Positions 42,606-54,700 of a stretch of 64,000 nucleotides of DNA are shown here, in pieces. Each line of letters opens with the position of its first letter. The stretch's first letter is position 1. Under the pieces are notes generated by a model. The model searched no databases. It saw nothing but the letters and a program-made list of their open reading frames with translations, and was not told the origin of the DNA. Source of the DNA: Cheilinus undulatus (lineage: Eukaryota; Chordata; Actinopteri; Labriformes; Labridae); contig NC_054879.1 of the NCBI RefSeq assembly GCF_018320785.1, forward strand, positions 42,584,698 through 42,648,697. The letters run 5' to 3'. The position numbers and the translations under genes were made by a program.

Positions 42606-43672
42606 AAGACTTTCATGGTTAAAGCTGGTAAGAGACAAATGACTTTCTAACACCGGTGTTTAATTCTTTTCTGTGACGGTATTTTTAAACAATGATGATT
42701 GTAAACCAATATGCATGAATAATAAGTGTGTCATTTATATGTGTTTTGAAAATAGTGGTGCAAAATGATGGTGATTGACACTAAATTTAAATGATTTAAC
42801 TTAATTTTTTAGTTAAAGGTTAAAAATAAGATTTAAATACTAGTAAAATTAAGTAGTAGTTTTATTTGTCATTAGGCAATGTTCTATTGGTGTAGGTCCT
42901 TCTGTGCTGTCATGTCTGAAAACAGGCCTTTGCTTTTATGTTTTAACCATCACTATATCTTGGTTTCTTCTACGGCCGCTGACAGGGAAAAATGTGGAAC
43001 AGAGGCTGGATTTTGCTCTCTTACAGAAAAACAAAAACATGTTTTGTATTTTACTAGACACCTAAATGGTGCCAGAAGCTGTCTACTTTTGTAATTATTG
43101 GTCTTTGAAACAACAACTAAAATGCTGTTTAATCTGATAATGTGATTTTCTTTTTTGGGTGAACAGTGCTGTTATTGTTTGTGTAATTCTGAAAGTGGGC
43201 TCTAAAGTGGATCACTAGAATAATAAGAGTATTTGAGACCAAGGAACAGCTCTCCCTTGTGGCTGCCTGAAAACTGCTATAAGTAGGGACCCAAAATACC
43301 AAAATTATGATTGGCTAATTACCCGATCAGGCAGGACTTGTACTACAATAACTGTTCAGGCTGTTTAGTTTAATTTCAGCATTATGTTTCCTTTTGTTGT
43401 ACTATAAACTGTGAACTTTGCTTCCTCTCTTCTTTTTGAATCCTTTAAGGATTTCAAGATTGCCACTGATGCTCTACTTTTTATAGTTGAGGAATAAATA
43501 CAGTATTATGAACATAGAACCCCTTCTCTAATCTCTCTTCAATTTAAAGCACATGAACAAAACTCATCTTCCTCTATTCTTCTCTTTCCTCTTTTCCTTG
43601 CCATCTATTTTAATTTAATTACTATTATTTTTATTTGATCACACTTTTGTTTCTATGTAAATGTTTCTTAAG

Positions 43673-44562
43673 TTAAAAGTCACATATTTTACCTCTTTAA
43701 CACAAGTTTATATTGGTCTCAGATGTCCCCAAACATGCCTGTGAAGGTTGTTGCTGAAAACACCTTTCAGCCCTGCTCAGAACGAGCTTTTTCTGTGTCT
43801 GTGGCTTTAAATGTTACTGAGCTGTCTGACTCCGCCCCTGACCACACCCCTCTCAGGAAATGGATGTTGCTCTCCTGAGAGGAGGGTCAGGAGAGGAGGG
43901 CAGAACTTTCTTCCAAGCTGGGAGGGCCAACTGAACCTGGGGGCGGGGCTAACTCCCCACAATCCTGTTAGGCAACACTGCTCCTGGGAAGGTTCACAAC
44001 TGTTCCAAGGTGTCTCGGTTTGTCTCTACAATCCCCCTAAGAATCAGAAAAATCCATTTCCTCCCTGCTCTCTTTATCCACCTTTCAGAAAAATGTGTGA
44101 TGAAACAAACACACATTTTCCCCTTATGATGTCATGTTGGGAGTTAGCACTGCCCCCAGTTTCAGTTGGCTCTCCACTCACTGCATGGAAGAAAGTTCTT
44201 TCCTCCTCCATCATTTAAGTCACATCCATTTCCTGAGAGGGGCGGAGTCAGACAGTTCAATAACATTTAAAGACACAGAAACAGCTCGCGCTGAGCAGGG
44301 CTAAAACAGAGGCTTTTTTTTTTTTAAGACTTATTTTTGGGCTTTTTCATACCTTTATTTGATAGAGTAAGGACAGTGGATAGACTCGGAAACAGGGAAG
44401 AGAGTGGGGAGAGACATGCGGTAAAGGGCCTGAGGCTTTTTTTACACAAGTAAAAATCCGATACTGGAGTGTTTTTTCAGCAACAAACTTCACAGGCATG
44501 TTTTGGGGACATCTGAGACCAATATAAACTTGTCTTAAAAGGGTGAAATATGTGAACTGTAA
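43673..44562. mobile_element. Palindromic MITE, about 890 bp, with nested SINE
   Basis: The left arm (43673-about 43860) is the reverse complement of the right arm (about 44220-44562, interrupted). For instance TTTATATTGGTCTCAGATGT at the left pairs with ACATCTGAGACCAATATAAA at the right. The interior relates to the element at 25646-26145. A T-run at 44316-44327 starts a SINE-like insert reaching to about 44435, with CCTTTATTTGATAGAGTAAGG and GGGGAGAGACATGCGG. Confidence 0.7.
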
Positions 44563-44880
44563 CTGTGGTCAGATTCCTTGTATACACCTGACCAGTAAAG
44601 TGAATACGTTTTCTAATCACAAACATACAGCAACTATGTGTGGCATTTTAGTTTTTAAACATGAAAAAATCAGAAGGAGGGTTGATGCATGGTAATGCTG
44701 GAAAATATTTTTTCTGCATTACACTGCCATCTAGTGGTAGGAGACAGACTGTTCTTCCAGTTTGATATGCTCAGATTGTTTCTCTATTTTTACCTCTGTT
44801 TTTAAATATCAGATTTCAGCAACTAAGACGATCTCTGTTGCAATCAGCAGGATGTCTGCAGTGTTATTGTATCTTCTGTC

Positions 44881-44971
44881 ACTGTGATGTTGGATCAAAT
44901 TCTGCTCCGTGTTCATGGCTGCACATTAGGATTGTCTGCAGGTCGTTCAACTAAACCAAGTGTGCTCTAAA
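44881..44971 (+). pseudogene. chrna1: Broken duplicate of chrna1 exon 9
   Basis: GTGATGTTGGATCAAATTCTG aligns to the exon 9 stretch GTGTTGGATCATATACTGCTG. TTCATGGCTG, CACATTAGGA and TCTGCAGGTCGT then align to TTCATGGCTG, CACATTAGGA and TTGCAGGCCGT. A deletion of about 18 bases removes part of M4, and substitutions replace the ending. Similarity continues past the stop (AAAGGTGTGTGCTTC against AAAGCCTGTGCTTC, and CTTCTCAGTTGAACTG against TTTCTCAGATTAACTG), showing that genomic DNA was duplicated. Confidence 0.75.
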
Positions 44972-47429
44972 GGTGTGTGCTTCGTGTTTTACCTGTAGAA
45001 CTTCTCAGTTGAACTGAGTAATGCCTAACATTTGTTTCTGACACTCCTGATTGTTGCCCTGCGGCACTTTAAAGTCTTTGCATGTTTGCTTCTGGTGATT
45101 GTGTAATGTTTCTACAAGCTCACGTTCACAATCATGTGCTTTCAGGTTTGCTTATGGTGCTTGAATATTTACCAAAGTTGGAAAATAAGCTAAAAAACTT
45201 AGCGGATACCTTGCAATCATAACTGAAAGATGATGTGGAGGGGAGACTTTTGGCAGATGTTTTCTGTGAGGTACCTTTACACCCCCACTTATTTGGAAAA
45301 AAAAAACCCAAAGCAACCAAGCCTGTCCAGTTATTTCCTTGCAGAGTTTCCTACTTTATTGCACTTTGTAACCTTACATAGATTTTTTTAGGTCAGTCCT
45401 ATTTGACATTCAAACACTCATGCAAATATTGTGATGATGCATCACTATTTCAGACACATGGTTTGTCTTGTTTGTCTATCCATCATACAGCTCCAAATTT
45501 TTTTATGTTCATGTTTTTTTCAGCCCAGAATCACATAACATTTTAACAAATTAACAATGTAAAACGTACACAAAGACAAGTATCTAAAGGGGCTTTGGAT
45601 GTCTGTAGCTCCTTAGCCTCCACTCAACCACAAGACCTGGAAAGAGCACAGCAGGCCATGCAAATATAGGAGAGACAAGCACAGTAATTCTATATGCATG
45701 ACACATGATATAAAGGAGATAAGATGTGATCAAAAACACAAAAAGAAATATATGAACTATTAAAAAAAGTTCTAGTGAAAATATTGCAAATATGATTTAG
45801 GAGGTGTTTGATGGCTTTTATCTGTATCTACCCAAGGGCTAAATTCATCATAGTCCTCCATTATTTAACTTTCTCTATAGTTCCTTGGCTATTTTTCCCT
45901 TACAACTTAAAAAATGTTTTTTTTTTTTGCAGACAGAAGAGAGCTGTTCTTTGTGCCAATGACAGCCATTTACATAGACAAGGGCTGTCAGAATAAAGGT
46001 ATTAATTGTAATAAATTAAGGTTCTGTAATTAGTGCATTATTTTTAAAAACCGCAATAGGTGCACATTTTAGTATAATTAGGTTAAGCCAACCTATATAA
46101 GGGTCATCAACTACATTAGGACAAGGTCCAGCTTTTTTCTATACAGGGACTTTGGGGTCAATCTTAAAAACCAAAGAAATGTCAAAAATGGTCTCATTAA
46201 CATATCTAGTTTTTAAAATAATTTTCTTTCAAATGTATGTAATTGTTAGGCTCATTTATCACAGCCAGCCACAAGGGGACGATTGCGAAATTTTTGCGAA
46301 AAGTTGACATAATAAATGGCAGTTTTAGTTATTTTTCTCTGCACAGGTTCTGAATTTGGTGATGCTCTGAGGGCTGAATGGGAGGATGTGGGGGGTATGA
46401 TGTGGTCAGTTGATGATCACTGCCCTGTAGCCCCATTGATGTAAAATAAGTACACCCCTGCACCATAATGTCCCAAACTGACAGAAAGCTCAGTACAAGT
46501 CAAAAGTTGTCTGCACCTTGTGGTGTCAGACGTTTAAAGTTCCTTTATCTGCCCTGTCGTTCGAATGACAGAGATAGATGATGTATAGTGTAGGAAGTGG
46601 CACAATATGTACAGACATTTTTTGCATATTTGTCAAACTTAAATGATTCAGAACATCAAACAAATGTTAATATCAGACACAGATAGCCTGAGTAAACACA
46701 AAATGCAGTTTTGGGCTCCAGCAAACTACAGTGAGAGCCATTATCAACAAACAGGGAAAACTTGGAACTGCTGTGGACCTTCCCAGGAGTAGTGTTGCCT
46801 AACAGGAGGCAACCTGTTCACATTTTCAGCTCACATTTAAAATCCTAATAAGAAAATCTGAAGTTAGTTTCTGTCAATAAATCAGACATTTGTGAGTGAA
46901 GGGAGGAAAGAAAGAAGCAGGTGATAGAGCTGTTTAATTTCATTGTTATTTAAATGTTTTTGAAAACAAATCAACCTATACATTAAAAAAGGGGAAAACT
47001 AAGCTTAAGCTTTGATTTTAAAATATAAAGCTTTTTTTTATTATGCCTTTGCCAAAAGCTGTTATTCTCAACCTTTAGCTTGAAATGAGAGAGTGTTAAT
47101 TTGATCATTTCTATTGTTAATATTAATGTCATTTAGTTATATAGTAAATTAGAAAAACTGATTTTTTTTTTTTTAAGAATTTCACACTGACATTAGGACT
47201 TTATGTTTATCATGCTGCTTGTCTCCATTGATCCAAAATGGCCATGTGCAGGCCGGCCCACAGATTTGGCTTGGCCCCTGCTAAACCAGAGAATGACCCC
47301 TCCCCACTTTTGATTTATTAAAGATCTAAATGTTTGTATGTTGGATTAGTAGCATTGGCTACTAATTACCTCAATTTGAAGCAGAAAAGTGTGTCAAACT
47401 ATTATTGGGATTTTATTTGTGCCACTTTT

Positions 47430-48540
47430 AATCGCTTTTCCTGCCCATTATTGCAACAATTATTTGCCGCTTTAATCAATTTGATTTTTTTTTGTCAGTT
47501 TTTGTCTCTTCCCGCTGCTTTTTTGCCTCTGTTGACCCAATATTGTCACTATCAAACCCTTTTCGTCATTTTATATGCCCATTTTTGTCACTTTTAACCT
47601 ATTTCTGCTACTTTTAGAATCCCATTTCCCCACATTTTCCACCCATTTCTTCCCCATTTTTAACCTATTTTAATTCTATTTTTTAAAAAAGGGGTTTGCT
47701 CTTTGTATGCTTTGCTCTATCCCCCATTATGGGCAGCCTTGCCCATGTGCAATTATATTAAAAACAGAGGAAGCATTGGATGCAGTGTGATGCATCTTGA
47801 TATTGAATCACTGGCCTGATAGTAGTAATCAAATCATCAGAGCAGTCAAGATGCACAGCTTTAGTGTGTAACATCTACCATTACACATCTATCCACAGCA
47901 ATCTACACCAAGAAAAAACTGAGTGCCTTTCAGATAAACATTTTGCTTAATTTTAACCAGTTTTTATCACTTTTTACCATCAATTTTGTCAATTTAAACG
48001 CATTTTGCCACATAAATTCTCGTTTCAGACCCTTGCCATCACTTTTTTCTGCCTATTTTTCCCCCTTCGAAACCAAGTCTTGCCACTTTACACCTATTTT
48101 TGCCTCTGTTGACCCAATATTGCCTCTATTAACCACTTTTTACCGCATTTTACGCCCATTTAAACCACATTTCACTATTTGATATGCTCATTTTTGCCAG
48201 CTTAACCAATATCTACCAATGTTTGCCCATTTTTCGGTCTTAGTCAACCCTTTTTGGCAGTTTATATCAATTTTTCCTCCCATTTCGCCAAATTTTCCAC
48301 CCATTTGTACGAATTTAAAGTCATTTCAGCCACTTTTTAATTCCCCTTATCTATGCCCGTTTTTACCACTTTAACCAATTTTTGCCACCTTTCGCTTATT
48401 TTTTTTTGCCAATTTTATCAAATTTCTGCCACTTTTAACCAATTTCTGCTACTTATAAAATCTGATTTCACCATTTTTTGCCGTTATTAACCTGTTCTAG
48501 CCATTTTTTAACTCATTTTATTTCTGTTTTTAACAGAAGG
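47430..48540. repeat. T-rich degenerate tandem words
   Basis: Irregular repetition of TTTTTGCCACTTTTAACC-like words, the same as at 14170-14600, interrupted by about 250 bases of other sequence at 47690-47945. Long plus-strand frames with Phe/Leu/Pro-rich products come from this composition. Confidence 0.65.
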
Positions 48541-49623
48541 GATTGGAATCCATTTTAAGAAGGCTATCTACCACACAAATGAATAAAAAGATATATTTGC
48601 TTGTTTGTTAGAGTGTTTTGTTTTCAGGTTAAAGCTCCTCCTTTATCCCCCCTTATGGGCGGCTTTGGCTGCACAAGATTCTAGACTATGCCCATAGGCT
48701 GTTTTACCATTAGGCAAGTGCCTGGGGCCTCGTCTGTAAGGGGGGCCTCAAGAATTTGCCTAGGTTTGTTTTCCTTCAATTCTAGCTCACTTATGTTTTT
48801 GCCACTCCCCAGGTCAAAGAAAATTATTCATAGTTTAGCATTTAGAACATCATAAAAAGACGCGCAGCTGCAGCATCGCCTCTGCTCTCTCAGTGAGTCT
48901 TGTCTCCACACCTCTGACTAGTTTCTTGCACAGGGGACCTAACAAATGTCAAAGCCAGAGGATTTTGCCTTGTAGTACCAAAGTTCTTCCCCTGAGTGGG
49001 ATTAAAACAGCTGCTCTCAGGATAACAAACACTTTCTCTGCGTAATTGTCCCTCAACCACAAACGCAGACATCGCATCACGCTTTGGTGAGCAACTCAGT
49101 TCAATCTCCAGCCTAATTTCATCCCACATTAAAACAAATCTGCAATGCCAGACAAATATAACCCAATTTTATTTACATAAGATCTTATTTTATGTCATCA
49201 AGAAGTGAACGTGTGATCTTAAATACTTAAATTTAATCAGGACATCGTTTATAAATCCTGTGGCATATTTAACTCCAGCTCTCATTAAATGGTAGAAATT
49301 CTTCTCATAACGGTGAAAATGACTCAATAACTGAACATTCAATCCTCGTCTGGATTTGTCCTGGGACATGTGAGGTCGGCATGTTTGATCTTGGCGCAGC
49401 TCATCCATGATTACGCACGGAGATGGCCCCGTTCATGATGCATGCAGGGATGCCAGGGGGATGAGTGGACATGAAGAACTACTCTAGGGGCTCAGACATG
49501 TGCTTTAACGTCAAGTTTTTACCAGTAGGTGGGTTTGTATCTCTATAAGCAGTAATAGCGCCGAAGTGCGATGAATCTCCGCAAGATCCTCGTCTGCCTC
49601 CATCCTCTGTGCCTCCCCAGCCT

Positions 49624-49627
<4 letters not shown>

Positions 49628-49678
<51 letters not shown>
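49628..49678. repeat. CT dinucleotide microsatellite
   Basis: About 23 uninterrupted CT units after a run of C. The minus-strand ORF with a long Arg-Glu run is a read-through of this repeat. Confidence 0.95.
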
Positions 49679-51295
49679 GTCTTCCCGCTGGACTCTGTGC
49701 ACGGATCCCAGTCCAAGTGTGTTTAGTGTGAAAACATGCAGCACTCATTAAATAGTATCTGCACCTAATATTGGAACATTTCTCTTTATAAACATTACAG
49801 CAGCCTTTACATCAGCTTTTGTTGTATTTGATGTTGCAAAAAAATTCCCCAGCCAACAGGACGTTTCATTGGAGCACATCCGGCCCCCGACCCAAAATGA
49901 GTTTGACACCCTGTTTTCCTGCAGTACAGTATGATTCAATGAAAAAAATACTGAAAATAGAGCCTATTGTATTTTTCCTCTTAATAACATGATAAAAACC
50001 CATGTGATACAGCTGATTTGATGCAGAAACACAGATTAACTGCATTAGGATCTTAATGAAACCTTGGACCAGATACACTTACTCAGATATTGTACCTGAA
50101 AACACGAAATCCTAAGAACAGGAGAGCACATGAACTTCAGAAAATGATGAGCAAAAGCCACAAGTTTGTGCATTTTTTATTCTCCATCTAAGGTGGATGC
50201 AGTTCGTCCAGCTTGATGTAACCAACTATTCACTAATACTTAACCTAACACGTGTTGGTTATAATGCAGATTTTCGTACACTGAATGGAGTTAAATGTGT
50301 TATTAGTGGAGCACTGCACACTGTACTGCTTCTGTTGAATCACGTTTATATGGCGGTCATCAAAGAAGTTGAGGTGAGTGATATTAGGGGGGGCTCACAC
50401 TGGTCTTTGCCTGGGGCCTCCAAGTCACTAAAACCGCCCCTGATTGTGCGTGGCTGTGTTCAACCACCTTCAGGTACAGTGGGGTCCCCGGTCTCTTGCA
50501 CCTTTATTTATGGGGTCCTGGGCTGAAAAGGTTGAGAACCCCTGCCTTCAAACGCCGTGAAAAATTGACCTCTGCATATAAAATATTTGGTTGGCTGATA
50601 ATTTACACCTGAAAGCTGGAGAATGCAATGGAGTGAGGCAACTTTCCTGTCCATTAACTCAATAGCCTAGTCTTACAACCAGTGAAAAGCATTCGTGTGT
50701 AATTTGCTCTGTCACCATTGGAAACAGGCACTTACACGTTTTGCCTGATGAGCACGTTTGAGTTTGGAGCATGGAGTAAGGCCCGCCCCCTCTCCCTCTA
50801 CTGAAACGTGATTGGTGGAATTGTTGTTGACAAGTCGGTGATTACGAAAGTTGCTGGGTGGGAACTGTAGTGTTGCGTATGTAAAACGGTATTTCAAGAG
50901 TCAGCACGGACTTAACTGGCGGGGTTGACTAAAGGAGACCATGTGAAAGTTCTAAGTCGTAAATGAAAAGCGTAACCTTGTATTTTTAAATACTGCGTAG
51001 GACACCGGTTTAATGCTAAGCCTTAGCTCACCGGCTAATAGCTTCTGAAGCTTGACACATGGTACAGGAGAAGGCACGGCTGCACTCAGAGGTGAGGGAG
51101 TGACTTTGACAGCCGCACTTTAATGGTGTTAAAGTTGCTGTGTTTGTACTTTTTAGTTTCGTAATGACGTTTATGAAGGGTTTTTGTTAACTGAGCAGTC
51201 TTCTGTTTTGTCCCTCTGGCAGCAGAGCGTTTAACGTTTGTAACGGCTAACTCTTCCTGTGATTGTATCTGACAGTGCCGAGCTGTAACATAAAC

Positions 51296-51346
51296 ATGAC
51301 AGCTAACCAGGCCTATGACAGACCAGGCATGAGAGCAGCCTGCTGA
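51296..51346 (+). promoter_or_regulatory. uORF in the GPR155 copy 2 leader
   Basis: Sixteen codons starting ATGACAGCT and ending in the MRAAC-stop block at 51329-51346 that also occurs as MRADC-stop in copy 1 (27333-27350). A TATCTGACAG acceptor candidate ends at 51275, so this may lie in the second, coding exon's leader. Confidence 0.4.
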
Positions 51347-51368
51347 TACAGGAGCGAAGATCAGAGTG

Positions 51369-51795
51369 ATGGAGGCGCAGGGCGGAACTACAAACTTTCT
51401 ATATGAGGAGGAAGACTCGGACTCCTCTGCTGTTTCAGGCACCATGTCTATTGACAAGCTCTTCCCGGCTCTCCTGGAGTGTTTTGGGATAATATTGTGC
51501 GGATACATCGCAGGGAGGGCAAACATCATCACCTCCACCCAGGCTAAAGGATTGGGAAATTTTGTCTCTAAGTTTGCCCTCCCAGCACTGCTGTTCAAGA
51601 ACATGGTCGTGTTGGACTTCGGTAATGTCATCTGGCCATTCCTGTGGAGCATCCTCATAGCCAAAGTGTGTGTGTTTTCCCTTGTGTGTGTCCTAACGTT
51701 GATAGTCGCCAGTCCTGAGAACCGCTACAGCAAAGCTGGGATTTTCTCAATATTTGCCACCCAAAGCAATGATTTTGCTCTGGGATATCCCATAG
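51369..51795 (+). CDS. gpr155: GPR155 copy 2 exon 1: acidic N-terminus and TM1 to TM3
   Basis: ATG at 51369 opens [20 protein letters not shown] before the [15 protein letters not shown] block. Phe is kept before the TM1 Pro. The GTG three bases earlier is not needed as a start. An internal Met at 51444 corresponds to the copy 1 start and could be used as a second start. Confidence 0.88.
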
Positions 51796-54700
51796 GTAAG
51801 TGTAAAGAAAAAATACCACCCACATTTTTCTTTTTATCCTCTGAGACAATAATCATGCTCTCCTAATGTTGCCCCATCATGGAACCATAATATAATTACC
51901 CATGACAAACAGAGCTGAAAATTGCTACTTTCAGGACCCTCCTGTATCAACAAATTGCTAATGCAGGAAAACGTTCCCACGGTGAGGAGGTGGGGTTATT
52001 TTTGAGCTAAATAGTCATTATTTTATCCTCAAACTGGAGGATTTTACAGAAATATAAACACAACTCTCACCATATTGAGCCTTACCTATGGTTTAAAATT
52101 GTGGTTTATATAAGTTATCGACAAAACTGGTCAGACTGCACAGGCTTGAAAGTTTTGCAACAAAAGGTTTTAGTAAACTGGAGGCCTGAAGCAAAGACTA
52201 ATATAAGGCCCCTCCCTGTTTAATATTTTGAAGGATCTCCCTTCAGGTAAAAAAAGCCAGAGAACTACAGGAAATGCCTATTTCTGAAATATGAATACCC
52301 AAAAAAAAAACACAACAAAACTTGCTCATCAGCTTTGGAAAAGCATCATAACTTAAACTCACCATATCTTATATTTTAATATTTAACATGTGTTTTACTT
52401 GTAACTTAGGAGAATAAGCATTTGCTTTATATTAGAGTAATATTCATTGCTATGATAAAATTATACACACACCGTGAGTGCAATTCATTATTTCAATGTG
52501 TCGATAGGGATCTACAGTCATGGACGAAAGTATTGGCACCCCTGGAATTTTTCCAGAAAATACACCTACAGAAAATACAGCTTGTCGTTCTAGTGTTTAC
52601 AGAAAAAAGAATGAGACCTACAAAGAAAAGAACACAGTACCTACAGTCAAACATGGTGGAGTTTGAAAGATGTTTTGGGGTTGTTTTGCTGCCTCTGGCA
52701 CTGGGTGCCTTGACTGTGTGCAAGGAATCATGAAATCTGGAGACTAAAGTTTTTGGGCCAGAATGTAGGACCTAGTGTCAGAGAGCTGGGTCTGTATTAG
52801 AGGTCATGGATGTTCCAGCAGGACAATGACCCCAATCATACCTCAAAAGGCACCAAGAAATGGTTGGAGACAAAGCACTGGTAAGTTCTGAAGTGGCCAG
52901 CAATGAGTCCGGATCTAAATCCCATTGGACACTTATGGAGAGATCTCAAAATTGCTGTTGCAAGAAGGCACCCTTCAAATCTGAGAGACCTGGAGCAGTT
53001 TGCAAAAGAAGAGTGGTCCAAAATTCCAGTTGAGAGGTGTAAGAAGCTTGTTGTTGGTTAAAGGAGGCGATTGGTTTCAGTTATTTTTTCCCAAGGGTGT
53101 GCAACCAAATATTAAGTTAAGGGTGCCAACAATTTTGTCCGGCCCATTTTTTGAATTTTGTGTAAAATTATGTCAAATTTTGCTATTTATTCACTCTTGG
53201 TCCCTTTTTTACATTAAGAACACATGCCTCACTAAAATCACTGAAAGCAGTTTAAAGGTACACTTTGTAATACTGAGCATAGTAGCATTTAGCAGACCAA
53301 ACTTGGCAAAATAATATTTATAAGCAGACCTCTTTAATCACCAGAATATATATTATATTGTTTCACTAAATATTATGTTCCTGTTTTCACCAAGTTTGCT
53401 TTGTTTAATGCTGCTAGGCTAAATATTACACACTGCACCTTTAAGATATGCACCTCATATTTGATGCATATCCTGAAGTCCCTTGGAGAACAGGCCCCTA
53501 GGCAGTTGCCTTTATTTGCTAACTCAAATCAAATATTATCTTAAGACACTTAACAGGAAGAATAGATCTAGATCGGTAATTCACCATGAGCTCATCACTT
53601 GCCTTCTTTTAGCAAAGCAACTTCCTTTTAATAGGAGGAAACCTCAAGCAGAACCAAACTCATGCATAACAGCCATCTGTTGAGATTGTGCTTTAACAGA
53701 TTTATTGCTTGACTAAAGAGCATTTGGAACAGCCACAGTTCTGCATGTTGTCTGTAAGGCCTTTCCACTGACTTGTTGCCTTTATAGAGGACATTAGCAG
53801 CCATAAAACAGTCTGATGAATCAAGTACAGAACAATCTGTTACAGAGGTTATTCCGGTGCAGAGTAGTCAGAGTAAGGCCCAGTCTCAATGTGCACACTC
53901 ACACACTCACTGTGACGTATGACAGGGATTCCCTGGGGACGGTAAACCCTATAAAAGTAAAGTGAAAAGTCCGTAAGAGTTCAGGGTTTAGGGAGGAGAT
54001 TGAAATTAAGCCTCACATTCATTAAAGGTGCAATGTGTAAAATAAGGAATTATTAGCAACATCATCCAGATTCTACATTGTGATGCTCACTTCTGGTGCT
54101 ATCAGTGGCAACCAGTGGAATTAAGAATGGGTTTCTGTTATTTGATGACATCTGTGGTACTGTAGAAACATGCAAGATTCAAAAATCAAAGATGGCAGAC
54201 TCCATGGAGGAATGCAAGAATAAAAGGCTTATTTTAAGTTAATAAAAAAATTTTTTTTTTATATAATCAGGCAATCAAAATTAATTTAGATAGTCCTATT
54301 TCTAAATATTATTTTACTGAGTTTGTTCCATTAAATGCTAAGCTAAATATTTCACACACTACACCTTTAAACTTCTGATTAAATTTCTAGAAAGAATCTT
54401 TCTTTCACTTCAGCAAATGAATCTTTGGTTTTAGTATTTGTTCCAAGTTTGAAAACTTTATAAGTTTAGCTTTTGTTTTGGTTAATCAAAGGGAAGCTGT
54501 GGTTAAATTTGTGTTTAGGCTGATCTTTTTGCTAAGGCTGGCAATTATGTATAGACTTTAATGACAGGATTAATCAGTCAGATATGAACGAAAGTGCCAC
54601 ATGCTAAACAATTTGCAAGTTCATCTTGACAGTAGATATTTTGTATTTTTTAATTACTTCAGTACATTTGTGCTGCATTTTAACATGTCAGATTCCCAGT

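Larger units (their letters stand above)
42895..45130 (+). pseudogene. chrna1: Partial duplicate of chrna1 (intron 6 sequence to last exon)
   Basis: At 42895-43030 the sequence follows chrna1 intron 6 from about 21904: both read TCTGTGCTGTCATGTCTGAAA, then CAGGCCTTTGCTTT, and later GCTGACAGG and a GTGTGGAA-like stretch. At 44881-44971 it follows chrna1 exon 9 (see separate entry). Between them no exon 7 or exon 8 remains, and a foldback element occupies 43673-44562. Order and strand match chrna1, so this is a decayed segmental duplicate, not a processed copy. It cannot encode a receptor. Confidence 0.75.
45131..51275. other. Intergenic region before GPR155 copy 2
   Basis: No gene is supported. 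Contents: T-rich degenerate repeats (47430-47690 and 47945-48540), a CT microsatellite (49628-49678), a repeat ending GGGCTGAAAAGGTTGAGAACC (50400-50545) shared with about 5010-5225, and undistinguished AT-rich DNA elsewhere. A 330-nt open frame at 50197-50526 has an AG before it and GTGAGT inside it (at 50373), but the product is not recognised. Confidence 0.5.

Noticed and set aside
49479-49748. 89-codon minus-strand ORF with an Arg-Glu run
   Set aside because: Translation of the CT microsatellite at 49628-49678.
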